A stretch of 64,000 bases of DNA from Tethya wilhelma (lineage: Eukaryota; Porifera; Demospongiae; Tethyida; Tethyidae): the NCBI GenBank assembly GCA_964030475.1, contig CAXIPT010000011.1, forward strand, positions 745,111-809,110, given 5' to 3'. Numbering within the stretch: the stretch's first letter is position 1; each line of letters opens with the position of its first letter. A program made the position numbers and the translations under genes. Under the pieces are notes generated by a model. That model made no database searches, was not told the origin of the DNA, and saw only the letters and a list, made by a program, of their open reading frames with translations. Of the stretch, positions 24,555-37,747 are shown piece by piece.

Positions 24555-26964
24555 ATTTACCTCAATATTTCCATTAATGTCTGCTTTGACTGGAGCAAAG
24601 GCTGTGGCATTCAGAGAGTCTGTAGGAAAAAAAACATAGACAAACACACACTATTCATTGTCTGAATACACTGAATAGCTAGCCTCATTCCAAGGCCTTG
24701 TTCTCTTGTGTTTAAGTCTCAACCTTTGAACAACACAAGGAAAGCCTGGTTATGAGGCTACTGAATAGTACCAACAAAGAAACAGAGCTTTGAAAGAAAC
24801 CAACAACAGTCTACCATTGAATAGCCTTGTTCTCAGACTTAAGGTCAAAGGAGAGAGCCTGGGAACGAGGCTACCATTGAAAACTGCATCATCTATATTT
24901 ACTGGCTATTGGGGTACTGCATGGAATCTTCTTTGGTTCACTGTTCAACATAAAAGAAGTAAAAACAAAAAAAAAAACCAGCCAACTCTTCCCACCCACT
25001 CACCAAAGAAAGGCACCACAGCTCTACAGCACTCCAGGAACTCTGCCGTTGGTATCCTATCATCCTCAACAAGTACCAAATCTTCAAACTTCTGTGGAAC
25101 TTTGGAAAAGAACGTTTCGACCACACGCTGTTCTTTGCCCAGCTCGGCTTGCTTCAGTCTGTGTCTTATCCGATTGCCGATTCTCATCGGCTTCTCGGCT
25201 TCCCGTGTACCCCGAGGGGAAGGGGGCGGGGTCGAATGGGGAGAGGAGACCGGAGTAAGAAAGAGGTCAGAGTTCACTCTTCGATGAGTTTTCGTGGAAT
25301 CAGTTCTCGGACTGGGATGCGATTGTTCGATATTAAAACTGGAATTGGAATCGGTTTCTTCACTCGTACCATTACTGACATGGGAATGAGACTGCAGTTT
25401 CTGCCTCATTTCCGTTTCATCCAAACTGCTGTGTCGTTTCGGTGGAGCACTTTCAAAACTAACGCTCTTTGGATTACTTCCGATCACATGGCTGGGTAGT
25501 GACTTTGACGAATGAGTGGGTGTGGCTGATGGGGGTGTGGTTTTCTTGTGATGTAATGGAGGACTGTGTTGCGAGAGGGAGGGGAACGTGGGGTCCAAGC
25601 CGGGGGTAGTCGGGGAACGATACAACTCATCTTCGCTGAAACTGTTTAGAGATTTTTTGACAACTGGAGAATTACCTGTACACAGTTGATAATAACATGA
25701 ATAAAAACATTTGTACAAGTAAAACATTAATTTTGTATAAATAAAATATAATTATAGCAAATATATTAATATAAAGGCAATTCAGAACAAATACTTGACG
25801 ATCAGTGTTGAATATCTCAGTCTAGGAACTAAGGTCATATGGAGCTGGGACTTTTGCTGTTGTAAACAGCATAAAGAGATCTTTTCAAATGATATGCTAT
25901 ACTTGGAAATTTTGGAACTTATCATTTTTAGCCAAAAATTCATGGTTTTTGATGATTTGGGTCAGAATTTAAAATATGCATGAAATGATATCATCTGAAA
26001 GATCTTTTTGAGGTGATCGGAATGGTACAAGTTCCAGCTTCATACGACCTTCCTAGGCTGAGATATTGCTAGAGTTTTCCATAGATATACATGTATGGAC
26101 GGTCCCAAGTAAAACAGGTGTAAAGAATCAAGAATATCTCAGCCTAGGAAGGTCGTACAAAAGTAGGACTTGCACCATTGTGATCAGCTCAATGAGATCT
26201 TTCATATGGTTGGTTTATTTCAAAATTTGTATTTTGGCCAAAATCACTCAAAACCATGAACTATAGCCCATGGTCCAGTGCGATTTTTTTCAAAAAATGG
26301 GCATTTTTCAAATTTGAAAATAAAGCACACCATTTGAAAGATCTCTTTGAGCTGATCACAATGGTGCTAGTCCCAGCTTCATACGACCTTCCGAGGCCAA
26401 GATATGCTCAGTTTAAGATTCACACATTCACAAGCAGAATAACAACTGGGTGGTAAAGGTACCGTATAGCTAGAAATTTTCGAGGAGTATAAATTTCGCT
26501 GTTTTCGCGGATTGCCGCCAATCCGCGAAAATTTTACCCGCGAAATTTACGGGATCGCATTGCAATATATGGGTGGGGCTGCTCGATCCTCGAAAATTAA
26601 ATCGCGAAAGTTTGGCGATCGCCTTTCTGCAAAAATTTTATTCCTCGAAAATTTTTAGCTATACGGTATATAATTACATAAGCATATAGTATTCTAGCTA
26701 ATACTGAAACTGAAACTGAAATGTGAATCAACTCACCTCGTGAAGATCGGCCATCTCCAGGTACAATGGTAAGAGGCTGTAGGAGAAAGAATTGCACAAA
26801 TAGAAACCGATAAAACTGGTCGAAAATCTTTAGTAGTAGCACTTGCTAACTTTTAACATGGAGAGTTGTGAACCAGGTGATAGAGAGAGGTCCATACACT
26901 CGTGGAGAACGTTGAGGAAGGTATCGCATGTTGTTGAGACAGAGGATGAGAGGTGGGTGAGAGC

Positions 26965-27044
<80 letters not shown>

Positions 27045-29648
27045 AGAGAAGCAAAACTTGATGGTTGGCTAAAAAAAATCCCACATCAAACAATTTAAAC
27101 ACAATTAAGACTGTAGGAGTTACTCAGACAAAACAAACATATAAATATCATACAAACTGTCTGTTCACTTAAAAGCTTCTTCACAATCATCATATCACAC
27201 TGTATCACTCAATTTACTCACAATAAAAACACACACACACACGACCAAAGATTGGTAACTTTTTCCACTCCTGAAATTTTTTTAGCTACTTAAAACGACT
27301 GACAAAAATTTATTTTGTAGGAATAAAAAATTAATTTTGCAAGTGATAATATGAGATCAATGCTACATGTACCATATGATATTATAGTGGAAAAGTTTCG
27401 CAGGGTTTAACTTCACCTTGCAGTTTTCCGCGAANCAGTACGCAGTACGCAGTATACAGTACGCAGTACGCAGTATACAGTACGCAGTACGCAGTATACA
27501 GTATACAGTACGCAGTATACAGTACACAGTACACGGTACACGGTACACGGGGTATGGATAAAATGTCATTATTAGTTTTTTTTCCTATATACTCAAGGGC
27601 AAATTTAGTGAGACTAGGCATTATTTTTTGCTCAACTTTCCTCAACTACTATAGGAGAAATTTAGTGCTTGCTGTCACTAATGTCACCCCCAGGTACTAT
27701 AGGAGAACTTTAGTGACAGGCCATTATAATGCTCCCCAAATACTATAGGGAAAATTTAGTGCACATCACTAAATTTTCCCTATCACACAATAGGAGAAAT
27801 TTAGTCCATGTCACTAAAAATCCCCTATATTATATAGGAAAAATCTAGTGCCTAGTGTCACTAAATTTTCCCTTAAGTATATAGGAAAAAAAAACTAATA
27901 ATGACATTTTATCCATACCCGAGAGAGAGAGAGAGAGAAGAGAGAGAAGCAAAACTTGATGGTTGGCTAAAAAAAATCCCACATCAAACAATTTAAACAC
28001 AATTAAGACTGTAGGAGTTACTCAGACAAAACAAACATATAAATATCATACAAACTGTCTGTTCACTTAAAAGCTTCTTCACAATCATCATATCACACTG
28101 TATCACTCAATTTACTCACAATAAAAACACACACACACACGACCAAAGATTGGTAACTTTTTCCACTCCTGAAATTTTTTTAGCTACTTAAAACGACTGA
28201 CAAAAATTTATTTTGTAGGAATAAAAAATTAATTTTGCAAGTGATAATATGAGATCAATGCTACATGTACCATATGATATTATAGTGGAAAAGTTTCGCA
28301 GGGTTTAACTTCACCTTGCAGTTTTCCGCGAAAGGTTTTATTTTCAAACATTTTTGGTGTTTTAACTTTTGCGGATGAGCTGTGTGACACCCGTACATAT
28401 ATACGTTATGGAGAATTTCACAAAGAGATATCCGCAAAAGTTAGATACTGAAAAACTTTCCCGCTATACGGTATAATTTTAGCTTTAGTTCATTCACCTC
28501 AGAATCTGGGTTGGGTTGTGCAGTGGCTGCTTTGATATCTGCTATCTGGGAGACCAGGAGTTGACAGTTGGTATGAAGTTGGGTCATCTTAGCCCTCAGG
28601 GCGTCACTTCGAACCTTAGCCGAGTTACCTACATCATGTGATTGTCACATGATTGTCATGTGATTGATAAAGTACGTAGGAAGATATACACATGCAAGGT
28701 TTGCACATGGTAGGTTATCACTGCATATTTGGAGGGCATGAATAAACATTAGACATGCTCCAAATATGCAACTGAAACCACATAAGTTTTAAAACCTTCC
28801 CCACTTATATACATTCACAATCTCTTACTGTATTGCGGGTAAATTTGACAGGCTTAAAATTTGGCAAATTCACAATTTAGCATGATGGCAACTTTAAATT
28901 TGGCAATTTAATTCTGCACGCTACATTGTTTATATGAGAGTGCGTGTGTATAAAACTATTTGGCGATTTTAAATTTGGTGATTTTCGGAATAATAAACAC
29001 AATTTGCCAAATTTAATTCTCACCAAATTTACCCGCTATACAGTATTATACACTGTAAATGTACATGTACACCCTCACATCCCCACCACTCTCACACCAT
29101 CACCCCTCACACCATCACTCCTCATACTATCACACCCTCACTCACAACCCTTGTTTTACATCACATCCTCATACATCACATCTCCACACCATCACACCAT
29201 CACATCCTCACACCCTCACCTGTCTTAAGAGCCCCCTCCCCCTGTTTAGCGGAGCCCAGTGCCACGACCCACTGCTGTCTCTCGGCAGTAGACGCTGCCC
29301 TCAGGTACAAATGAATGCCTGAGGGCATCACTATGTCCATACGATGATGGTCGCTAGGGTGCACTTTAATTAGGACAAGAACAAGAAAAATGGATAAACT
29401 GTTCAAGTACAGAGGTACAGTGTGTGTGTATATTTGCTGAATCAGCACAAAAGCCAGTCAAGACTGATATTACGTGATACAACCTTGAGTGTGGAATGTT
29501 TTTATCACATGACAGTCACATGACTCACCACCGATATCACATGATATGACTTTGAGTGACCCCCTCGAACCTAGGTGGACTTCACCGGGAGAGAGATAGT
29601 AGGAGAGAATACCAGCATCTAGGACAAACCACCTTGGCTGCCAACCTT

Positions 29649-29693
<45 letters not shown>

Positions 29694-29901
29694 GGAGAGT
29701 ATGCGTGTGCATATACATGTAAAGTATGCATAAGTTTTATTACAAATAATATTATCACAAATTTGACCCTGAATTTTTTCTTAGGGGGTAAAACCGTTTT
29801 CAGTTCAATATACATACAAACTCTAAACAGTGGCTAACGTTTTCTGCCGACTCTAACGTACCTGAGAGGTAGTTAGTCCACTTCCAAAGGGTCCCTTGCA
29901 T
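22755..29901 (-). CDS. PLEKHA8: FAPP2-like glycolipid transfer protein (PH + GLTP)
   Basis: Eleven exons (minus, 5' to 3'): 29862-29901, 29529-29645, 29220-29363, 28498-28628, 26851-26964, 26737-26776, 25004-25675, 24561-24619, 24200-24330, 23634-23766, 22755-22934; 586 residues (human 519). Residues 1-100 are a PH domain starting [20 protein letters not shown], almost the FAPP N terminus, followed by VVALGSAK. A coiled region and a long Ser/Pro-rich linker (mostly one 672-base exon) follow. The C terminus is a GLTP domain: [14 protein letters not shown] holds Asp433, Asn437 and Lys440; LLWLK holds Trp480; [10 protein letters not shown] holds His518. These equal the headgroup-binding Asp/Asn/Lys/Trp/His of GLTP, so lipid transfer should be intact. 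FAPP2 binds PI4P and ARF1 at the trans-Golgi and moves glucosylceramide. Exon 5 uses an unusual GTTAGC donor. The introns hold many MITEs. Confidence 0.93.
23366..23628. repeat. Foldback MITE (GGAACTGTGTCAC family), copy 1
   Basis: Left end AAGGAACTGTGTCACTATAA and right end CAGTGACATTGTTTCTTTAA are inverted relative to each other. Internal TTTTGTTTTGTTTCTAGCAC-type sequence is shared with the copy at 44664-44910. It ends five bases from a FAPP2 splice donor. Confidence 0.7.
24680..24875. repeat. Two small hairpins with CCTGGGAACGAGGCT termini
   Basis: 24682-24763 and 24821-24872 each start with a TAGCCT(C/T)(A/G)TT motif and end in an inverted GAGAGCCTGGGAACGAGGCT-like motif. The same terminus recurs elsewhere in the window (23317, 44960, 47194, 48999, 53222, 59318, 62670-62750). 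Confidence 0.65.
25811..26405. repeat. Pair of palindromic elements in tandem
   Basis: Unit 1 (25811-26067) and unit 2 (26132-26405) each begin with AATATCTCAG(T/C)CTAGGAA and end with the inverted motif TCATACGACCTTCC(T/G)AGGC. Internal AAAGATCTTTTTGAG(C/G)TGATC blocks are also mirrored. They look like two related non-autonomous foldback transposons side by side. Confidence 0.75.
26458..26671. repeat. MITE with CTATACGGTA termini (copy A)
   Basis: Terminal inverted repeats about 26 bp: left TACCGTATAGCTAGAAATTT, right AAATTTTTAGCTATACGGTA. The interior has further short inverted repeats built from TTTCGCGGATT / AATCCGCGAAA. Confidence 0.85.
26965..27039 (-). repeat. (CT)n acceptor tract of FAPP2 exon 5
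   Basis: GA run on the + strand, CT on the sense strand, ending directly in CAG|GCTCTC. The microsatellite forms the whole polypyrimidine tract. Confidence 0.85.
27021..28332. repeat. Duplicated ~412-bp segment flanking a VNTR and a MITE
   Basis: 27021-27434 and 27921-28332 are essentially identical, including GA run, AAGCAAAACTTGATGGTTGG and the end TTTTCCGCGAA. The first copy stops at the N at 27435. Between them lie a GTACGCAGTATACA-type variable tandem repeat (27436-27550) and a MITE (27551-27919). The identity suggests two haplotypes or contig ends placed in series, one with the insertion. Confidence 0.85.
27551..27919. repeat. 369-bp foldback MITE with 43-bp TIRs
   Basis: The left TIR GGTATGGATAAAATGTCATT... 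through CCTATATAC is the reverse complement of the right end (27877-27919) apart from a one-base A/T run difference. The interior repeats an ACTATAGGAGAAATTTAGTG-like unit in both orientations about seven times. It sits between duplicated flanks. Confidence 0.9.
28270..28475. repeat. MITE with CTATACGGTA terminus (copy B)
   Basis: Left TTATAGTGGAAAAGTTTCG, right AAAAACTTTCCCGCTATACGG, with TTTTGCGGAT / ATCCGCAAAAG inside. The left part is duplicated at 27372-27434. Confidence 0.8.
28825..29047. repeat. MITE with CTATACAGTA termini (copy C)
   Basis: Left TACTGTATTGCGGGTAAATT, right AAATTTACCCGCTATACAGT, with TTAAATTTGGC / GCCAAATTTAA inside. Confidence 0.85.
29065..29219 (-). repeat. CACCCTCA minisatellite starting at a splice donor
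   Basis: On the sense (minus) strand it reads GTGAGGGTGTGAGGATGTGA and continues. Its first GTGAGG is the 5' splice site of FAPP2 exon 3. Confidence 0.8.
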
Positions 29902-30510
29902 CTTGTTTCGTTGTGGAAGACTTGAACAGTTTCTTCAACAAAAGGAAATGGGTATTAATTAGAATACAATTAGCTATAGACTTAGTAGACTAGTGCATCT
30001 AAATTTGACGACCTTTACCGAGATAGATTTTTGCTCTTGCAAAAGTTACAAGCAAGACTCCAATGTTTAATTTGTAATTTGTACAAAAAAATTAATGGTT
30101 AAAAAGCAGTTAAAACTGCTGTTTGGGAGATTTAACAAAAAAAATAACATTCTTACAGCTATAAATTATATGCATAGAAAATTGTCAGTTACGAGAAATA
30201 CTAAATTAAATTAAAAATAAAATTATTACAGTATACAAGTGTGCACTTTATATTATTGACGAAATTGGAGGCAAAAAATAAAGTATGGTATACATAAATT
30301 GCTTGTACGGTAGTTAGATTCAGTAGCTGAGGAAAAAAAAGAGACTTTATGGTCCTTAATACAATTATGTAAATTTAAAAAAACAAACCAAAACAAAATA
30401 AAGCAAAAAACTGGGAAAAAAAAAACAGATTAATTTTGTCACAATGGAAAGATCGATTATTCAGTCGCACAGTCTGACGTCATCGTTAAACGGACAAGTC
30501 ACGTGATCGA
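29902..30510. other. Spacer between FAPP2 start and MPP-A stop
   Basis: 609 bases, AT-rich. It must contain the FAPP2 promoter and 5' UTR and the MPP-A 3' UTR (both minus strand). I see no exon. Runs of A (30356-30425) on the + strand are the only notable composition. Confidence 0.5.
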
Positions 30511-30758
30511 TCACATGACCCAGTTAGCGGGCACCCAGTGTCTCCCGGTGGAGAAGACCCTAATGGTGGCCAACAGCTCCTCATAGGCGATGTCGATGTT
30601 TTCATTTATGATGGTGGCATCGAAGTAATGACCGTAAGTGCTCTCAATGGAGGCTGACTCCTTGGCACAACTTTCATAGTCATCTTCCTATATTGGACGA
30701 GAGAGATATAGTTGGATGGATGATGGGAGCAAGATTTGTAGCCAATGAATAATTTAAG

Positions 30759-30807
<49 letters not shown>

Positions 30808-33159
30808 NAAAGATTGTCCCAGAGTTCTTTGTCTTTGAGCATACTTACGAGCTCCCCCACGAAATCATCAAGATATTTTGTCATGGCGTGGTAGTACTGG
30901 CGATCGTGATCGTCTATAAAACTGAACTGTTTTAGGTAGCGATCTGGCACTTGAAGGGGAGTATGAACAATGTGAGGAGCATAGTAGAGAAACAGAGGCT
31001 TCGATGGATCGTGATTCTTGACTACTTGAACGACTCTGTCCTTGAAGAGGGCTTCTTCGTAGTTGTCTTCTCCAGTCCCGTTCACCCCCCAGGCTGGTTT
31101 GTCCGTGTCCCACAAATCAACTATGGCCGTCTTATTGCACACCCCATCATGTTCAGTGTAGTAGTCATTGGCTCCGCGAAGATAGCCAAAGGAGGTTGTA
31201 AACCCACGGCCTGTTGGGATCTGCTCGGGTGTGACGGCACCTGCATGCCACTTTCCCACCATGTGTGTCTCGTAGCCAGCTCCCTTGAGCTTCTCTGCTA
31301 TGCCTGTCATCTTTGGAGGAATGCCAGCATATCCACCAACTGGGTCAGCCTCGTTGTACGAAGCCACAATTTGTTCTTATCATTGACATGAATGGGCAGT
31401 CTTCCAGTCATCAGAGCCGAGCGTGATGGCGAGCAGAAGTGAAACACGTAGTTCTGGTCCAATTCTAAACCATTTTTCACGAGACTGTCAAAATTTGGAG
31501 TGACTATATACTTCTTTAGTTGGAGGATCGCGATGGTAGCCCACATTGGCCCAACCCCAGTCGTCCACAAGAAGCACCAGAAGAATGTGAGGTTTGTCTA
31601 CCGCGGCATCACCAGTGGGCATCAGGAGAATGATGGACGATAGAAGAAACAACTTGCTGTGTCGTTGCTCCATTTCTTTGGCGAGCTAGGAAGGTCATGT
31701 GACGACATATAAATTTTGCTTAATCGTGTTGTAGCTGTTTAGGATCACATTCATAGCTAGCTGCACCCAGGCGCTAGGCCAGTACCTCCATAAACGTATT
31801 TGAGCGCTTAGCCTCGAAACGTTAAACCGCACCCATTGATCACGCCCCATGTAGTGTGCGTTATCTAGAAATTATGCACTGAAAGTCTGCATTAATTGTT
31901 GTCTTAGTTTCCTCTACTTGTGTCAATGATGGATGGCTCAGCTTTACCTCTGGCTCTAAATCTCAAGATGGTGTGTGCACATGTAACATTTAGTGAACAA
32001 TGGGAGTGCAAGGTTGAGGCTCCATACCTTAGAACAGACATGAGACTGGCTCCCACAACTCAACTGTGTGTGTGCATGTAGTAGTGATTGAAACGATAGA
32101 ATGGTGACTGTGATAATCCTTACCTTACATGGCATGATGCTGGACACACACACAGCTTCTAGGACTCAAAACAGTATGCATGTCATGTGTACAGCCATGG
32201 TAGATAAATAACAGGGATGAGAGTCATTGCTAGTCCTCACCTAACTTGTCAATGATGACCTTCACAGTTCATCTATAATATTGGAACAGTGTGCATGTTT
32301 TACAGAGAGAATGTGGAACAAGAATGATTTGTGACTGAGAGATATTATATTTTCTTACCTCATAGGTACGTACAGACACACACATGGCAGTTTCCACAAG
32401 TAAAAATCAGTGTGTGCATGTTGTTGAAGTGTTTGAACAAGAGAGTGTGAGAGTAACTTGAAAGTTCTTACCTTAGCCATGGCCTGGAGGACTAGCTGAA
32501 TACACAAGTCTAATGTGACCTCCAGAGGTGCAGGCACATGCCACAGCAAACATAATGAGAATGGACAAAAATGATAGGTGTATGCAATTGAGAAAGCTTT
32601 ACATTACCTTAGGACATCAGTACAGACACACAAGATGACCAGGCTCTGAAACTCAATGGTGGTATGTGTATTTGTACAGATTAAATTTAAACAGGACAGT
32701 TGTGAGCAACATGAAAAGTTCTTACCTTGCATTGAGACAAACTGCAAGAAGACATGTCTACTTGCTAGTATGTGTGTATGTTGTAGAGAGAGCATTTAAT
32801 AAGAATGAGTCATCATGATGTCATTGACTTCCCATTTTAATGACATGTGCAGTTGCACCAGATGACCTCCAGCCTGAGGTTCAGGCACATGTACACATGT
32901 AGTAGTAAACATAATGAAGAGAAAGAACAAAAAATGACAGCTGTGAGCAATCAAGAGATCTATAATATTATATTACCTTAGGACATGCAGATATACAAGA
33001 TGACCTCTACAACTCAATGGGAGTGTGTGCAAGTTGTACAGTATTATTATACAAGATAGCAAGTTAGATTCTTACTTTATAAGGAGAGACAGACATACTG
33101 CCAAGATGACTCGATCTCCAGTTTCCAGGGAATCTCCTAAGTCAACTCAGTAGTTGTGA

Positions 33160-33209
<50 letters not shown>

Positions 33210-33350
33210 CTGCCTTACAGAGAGGGTAGATTGTCCTGTGGGGTTGTCGACTCTGGCACTCTCGTGAAGTTTTCTCACACCATTAGCATTGGCAGCCTTC
33301 ACAAACACCACCAATGGACAGAATTGAGAGGTACGGAGCAACTTGAGAGC

Positions 33351-33388
<38 letters not shown>

Positions 33389-33454
33389 AAGCAAATTTCA
33401 TAACCAATTCTTCACTAAAAACTATACAACATTATTAAAAAATCTTCAAAACGA

Positions 33455-33512
<58 letters not shown>

Positions 33513-34123
33513 ACACCTGAGGATGAACGTCCAACACACACATCCTTCCGCTCCTGACCACAGCCAGGATAGACTCTCCTTTGACCCCGTAGTAGTGATT
33601 CTGGTGCTTCCCAAACTCGATAAAATGATGCTTGGAAATGTCCGCCTTCATTTCTTCTTCGCTGACAAAGTAGAAGGAACGATGGTCATCACTGTTTGCA
33701 GGAGCTCGGGAGGTATCTGAAAGAGTGTAGTTTCAAAAAACAATTGAATATAATCATTGTATTTAACAACAAAAAGTTTGTGAAACGTCGGTCTTAATTT
33801 GCCGCTTAGAACTAATTTTTATGAATAGCGATCTCTGCACATTATATTGCCAATGTTATACGGGTCTCTAAAAACTTTGTGGAGAAGCTTTTTGTAACAT
33901 ACAACGGTTCAATCACAAAATTCACAAAAATTTGGAGCTATATGGTATTAGATGACTAAAGGTTTTAAGCTATAATTAATAGTAGTCTCACTCATACTGA
34001 AGCAGTGTGTGATAAATGCATAGAACTTTATATGTTCTTACGTGGTCTGACTTCACCAAATCTAGAAGCATATTCTGACAGAAGACGGGTCTTTAAACTT
34101 CGTCGTCCAATGTTAGGAGCACC

Positions 34124-34160
<37 letters not shown>

Positions 34161-36137
34161 TAACACGACACTCACATGATGACTTGAAGGGGTCACATGA
34201 TATTCACACGACTCATTTAAAACGAATGAGGTAGTTTTGCAATCAATACAAAATACCATTTTCCACCCTCACACCATCACACCATCACACCCTCACACCC
34301 TCACACCCTCACCAATGAGTACTAGTATCTTGTACTGGAAGTTCTCGACAGGTACAACAGGTTCGTACAGGACGAGGTCATAACTCTCAAACAGTCCGCT
34401 GTGAAGGGAGGAGTACATTATTTTACGTTTCGATTTTCTCTTTCCCATACAACCAACAACAGCTCTGGCATCGAGATTATTGAAGGCCCGTCTCCTGTGT
34501 AGTATGTGTGCATGTGTGAGATTAAGATGATGTAATGATGATGTAATGGTCCACAAATTGCAAACGTATATTGTATGCAAAAATGGCTATGTAATGATGA
34601 TGTAATGGTTAATTATCGGATGTTTTTTTCCAACAATTATACTAAAATTAATATCATGGAAGAGTTTATATTACAATATGCTAATAAGATGATGTAATTA
34701 TGATGTAATGATCACACCCACCTCTCCTCCAAGGTCTGACTGGGGACGAGACCAGCAACAGATCGGTCTCCATAGTGAATTGCCTGAGGCAACAAAAAAT
34801 ACAACAATCATATTATAAGCAAAGTTTTGTCCGTCCGTACCGTGTGTCCGTCCGTCCGTCCGTCCGTGTGTTACGGAGGGTCACCGGAAGTGATGTGACC
34901 TCGAACTAAAAGCTGCTTTTTTTCTGGACTGTGGAGAATACAAGCTAGGAAAAGAGTGTCTAGAAAGCTGGCTTAGACAGTGCTAGCCTAGGATAAAACA
35001 ACAAGCAATATAAGTATGGCTAGCTGTTTTTGAGATCGGTGACAAGGCTTACCAGTGGCATCTGTATCCAACAAAGAAGCGGGCTATGGGAGCCAATCTT
35101 CACGAATGAAGCGTAACGAGGTGAGAACACTCACTACTAGAAGTCTGCTTCTCTGTCGCTGTACACGAAACACAGCTAGCCAGATAACGAGTTTCTTTGC
35201 CAGCTGATTGCAAAAATGGCGGAAGTCGGAAAAGGGTCGTTTGTGACGTCACGTAGTGAGGTAAATTGCTGAGCTGGCCAAAGCAAAGTAGTACTAAGCA
35301 GACCAGTATACACATGCAGCATTGCTTCCCTTTGAGTTTCCAATTGCTTATGCCAGTATTGATGTGATAGTTGTGTGTTGCTTCAATTGCAAAGGTTGTC
35401 CTAAGCCAATTGACCATAGAAGAATATTTTTACACAATAGCTTTGCTCATCAATTTTATCTTGCTATTGTTTGCAATGAGTTATAGAGTGACTGATCCTA
35501 TAAACATACACAAACAAGGAGTGGGCGAGCGAAGCGAGCCCCACTCCTTGTAATATACTATAGATGAAAGTGTAATACATGCATGAATATACACATAGAG
35601 CAAAGCTATTATAAGTTTATTTGTATTCACATAAGCTTTTTTTTTCCTCACAATAACTTGACCTTTTTTAACAGATTTTAATATTTCAAGCATCATTAAA
35701 CAGCAAATTTCACACAGATTCTGTTAGTGCCTATAACTAATTGTTCACTAGTCAATATCTCTGGAATTGTCCCATACTACTGACCACAACAAAGAAGCCT
35801 ACAGTACTTCCACAGCTAAGGTGAACACGAAAAGGCATTAAATTTATCGTTCTAGCTAGCCACTCTTCTCACCTGCCACCAGAAGCTGTCTTCTTGGTTG
35901 AGGATCTTGATAATGTCTCCCTTCCTGAAGCTCATGCCAGCGTCTTGCGAAGGGATGAGTCTGTCTTGACGAGGGTTGTAGTCAAAGTGAGCTCTGACAA
36001 ACAGCTCTGTGATGCCTGCGACATCTTGGTGACCAGGCTCTACTCTGATGACGATAGAACCAGAGCTGTGTTTCTGTGTTTGAGTAATAGAAGACATTTG
36101 TAAATGTTATAAGTGGTACTGTATTTAGAATATACTT

Positions 36138-36185
<48 letters not shown>

Positions 36186-36230
36186 NNNNNNNNNNNNNNN
36201 NNNNNNNNNNNNNNNNNNNNNNNNNNNNNN

Positions 36231-36314
<84 letters not shown>

Positions 36315-37150
36315 AGCATGGCTTGAAGCTCAGAAGGGCTCATACTCGAAACAGACTCATCATTGACTTCACGAATCTTATCCCCAACTTGAAGAAGCCC
36401 TTGCCTGTGGATCAAACCTCCATGAAGAATCCTCGCAATGACCAGCTTATCGTTGACTAGCTTCAACGTGATACCCTGTGGTTACAGAAATATGTGAAAT
36501 ATGCAACTATAGGTATTAACAGAAGACATAAAGGAGTGACAATATAACATAAAATCGAGAGATTCCAGACACAATATTACCGTGTGTGTGTGTGTGTGCT
36601 ATATAATAAATATTATACCATAATATTATAGCAAAAAAAATATTTTTGTATGGTGCAAATTTTGTAGTTAATGTTCCATTCCGTAAGCCATGAATTCCAA
36701 TGTACAAAAAATTAAACACACTTGAAAAGTTTAAAATTCTGTAATAAGCATGCAATATGAGCAGACAACAGACGTAAAAAAATTTAAAACTGACACTTTT
36801 TCCTGCCGTATTTTTTTTTTGTCAAAATTTTGCACCAACAAAAGCTTTTCATTATAAGGTACCGTATTACTATCATAATTTACGTTGTATATTGAAAATC
36901 TCCCAATCAATGGCACCCTTAGCATGTTTTTTTGTTTTAAATATAACACTATATAACATAGATTAGTAATACAGCTATAAAGGCGGGACCATGTGACTCA
37001 CCAGTGACTCATTGGCACTCTTGTGTAGACCCACAGTCCGATACTCATGTCCTCTCTTGTTCCTCCGATGGTCAAAGGTCGTACGATCAAATGGAGGGAC
37101 AGGAGTCTCATAGGAACGGGCACGCACTGTGTCGTGAACTGACAACAAGG

Positions 37151-37188
<38 letters not shown>

Positions 37189-37427
37189 AATCCACCATTT
37201 TATTCCACTTACAGATAACAATGTACCTTTACGTAAGGTTTTTGAATGAGTTCTTTCAACTCCTGTTCTTCATCACCTTTCAATTTCTCAAGACGATCGA
37301 CCAGCTGGATTTAAAGTGGGAGGGGCTTAATTGGTTACCATGGCAACAATCAAAATTAAGTCAATATACAATATGTGAAAGAAAATTTTGTAACAAACAC
37401 ACACACACACACACNAAAATTTTGTAA

Positions 37428-37478
<51 letters not shown>

Positions 37479-37668
37479 CCATACAGCACTCCTGTGAAGG
37501 ACCCACTGGTTGCTCCAAGCTCTGAGACTTTGCCACTCCATCATTGACATCTGCTATGGCCTTGACGACTGGATCGTGGACAAAGGACTGAAGAAAGTTG
37601 ATGTCTTCATCCCAAGTGAATTCCTCTTTTCTCAGAGACTCCAGAGCTAGACCCAGCTCAGAAAACAC

Positions 37669-37747
<79 letters not shown>

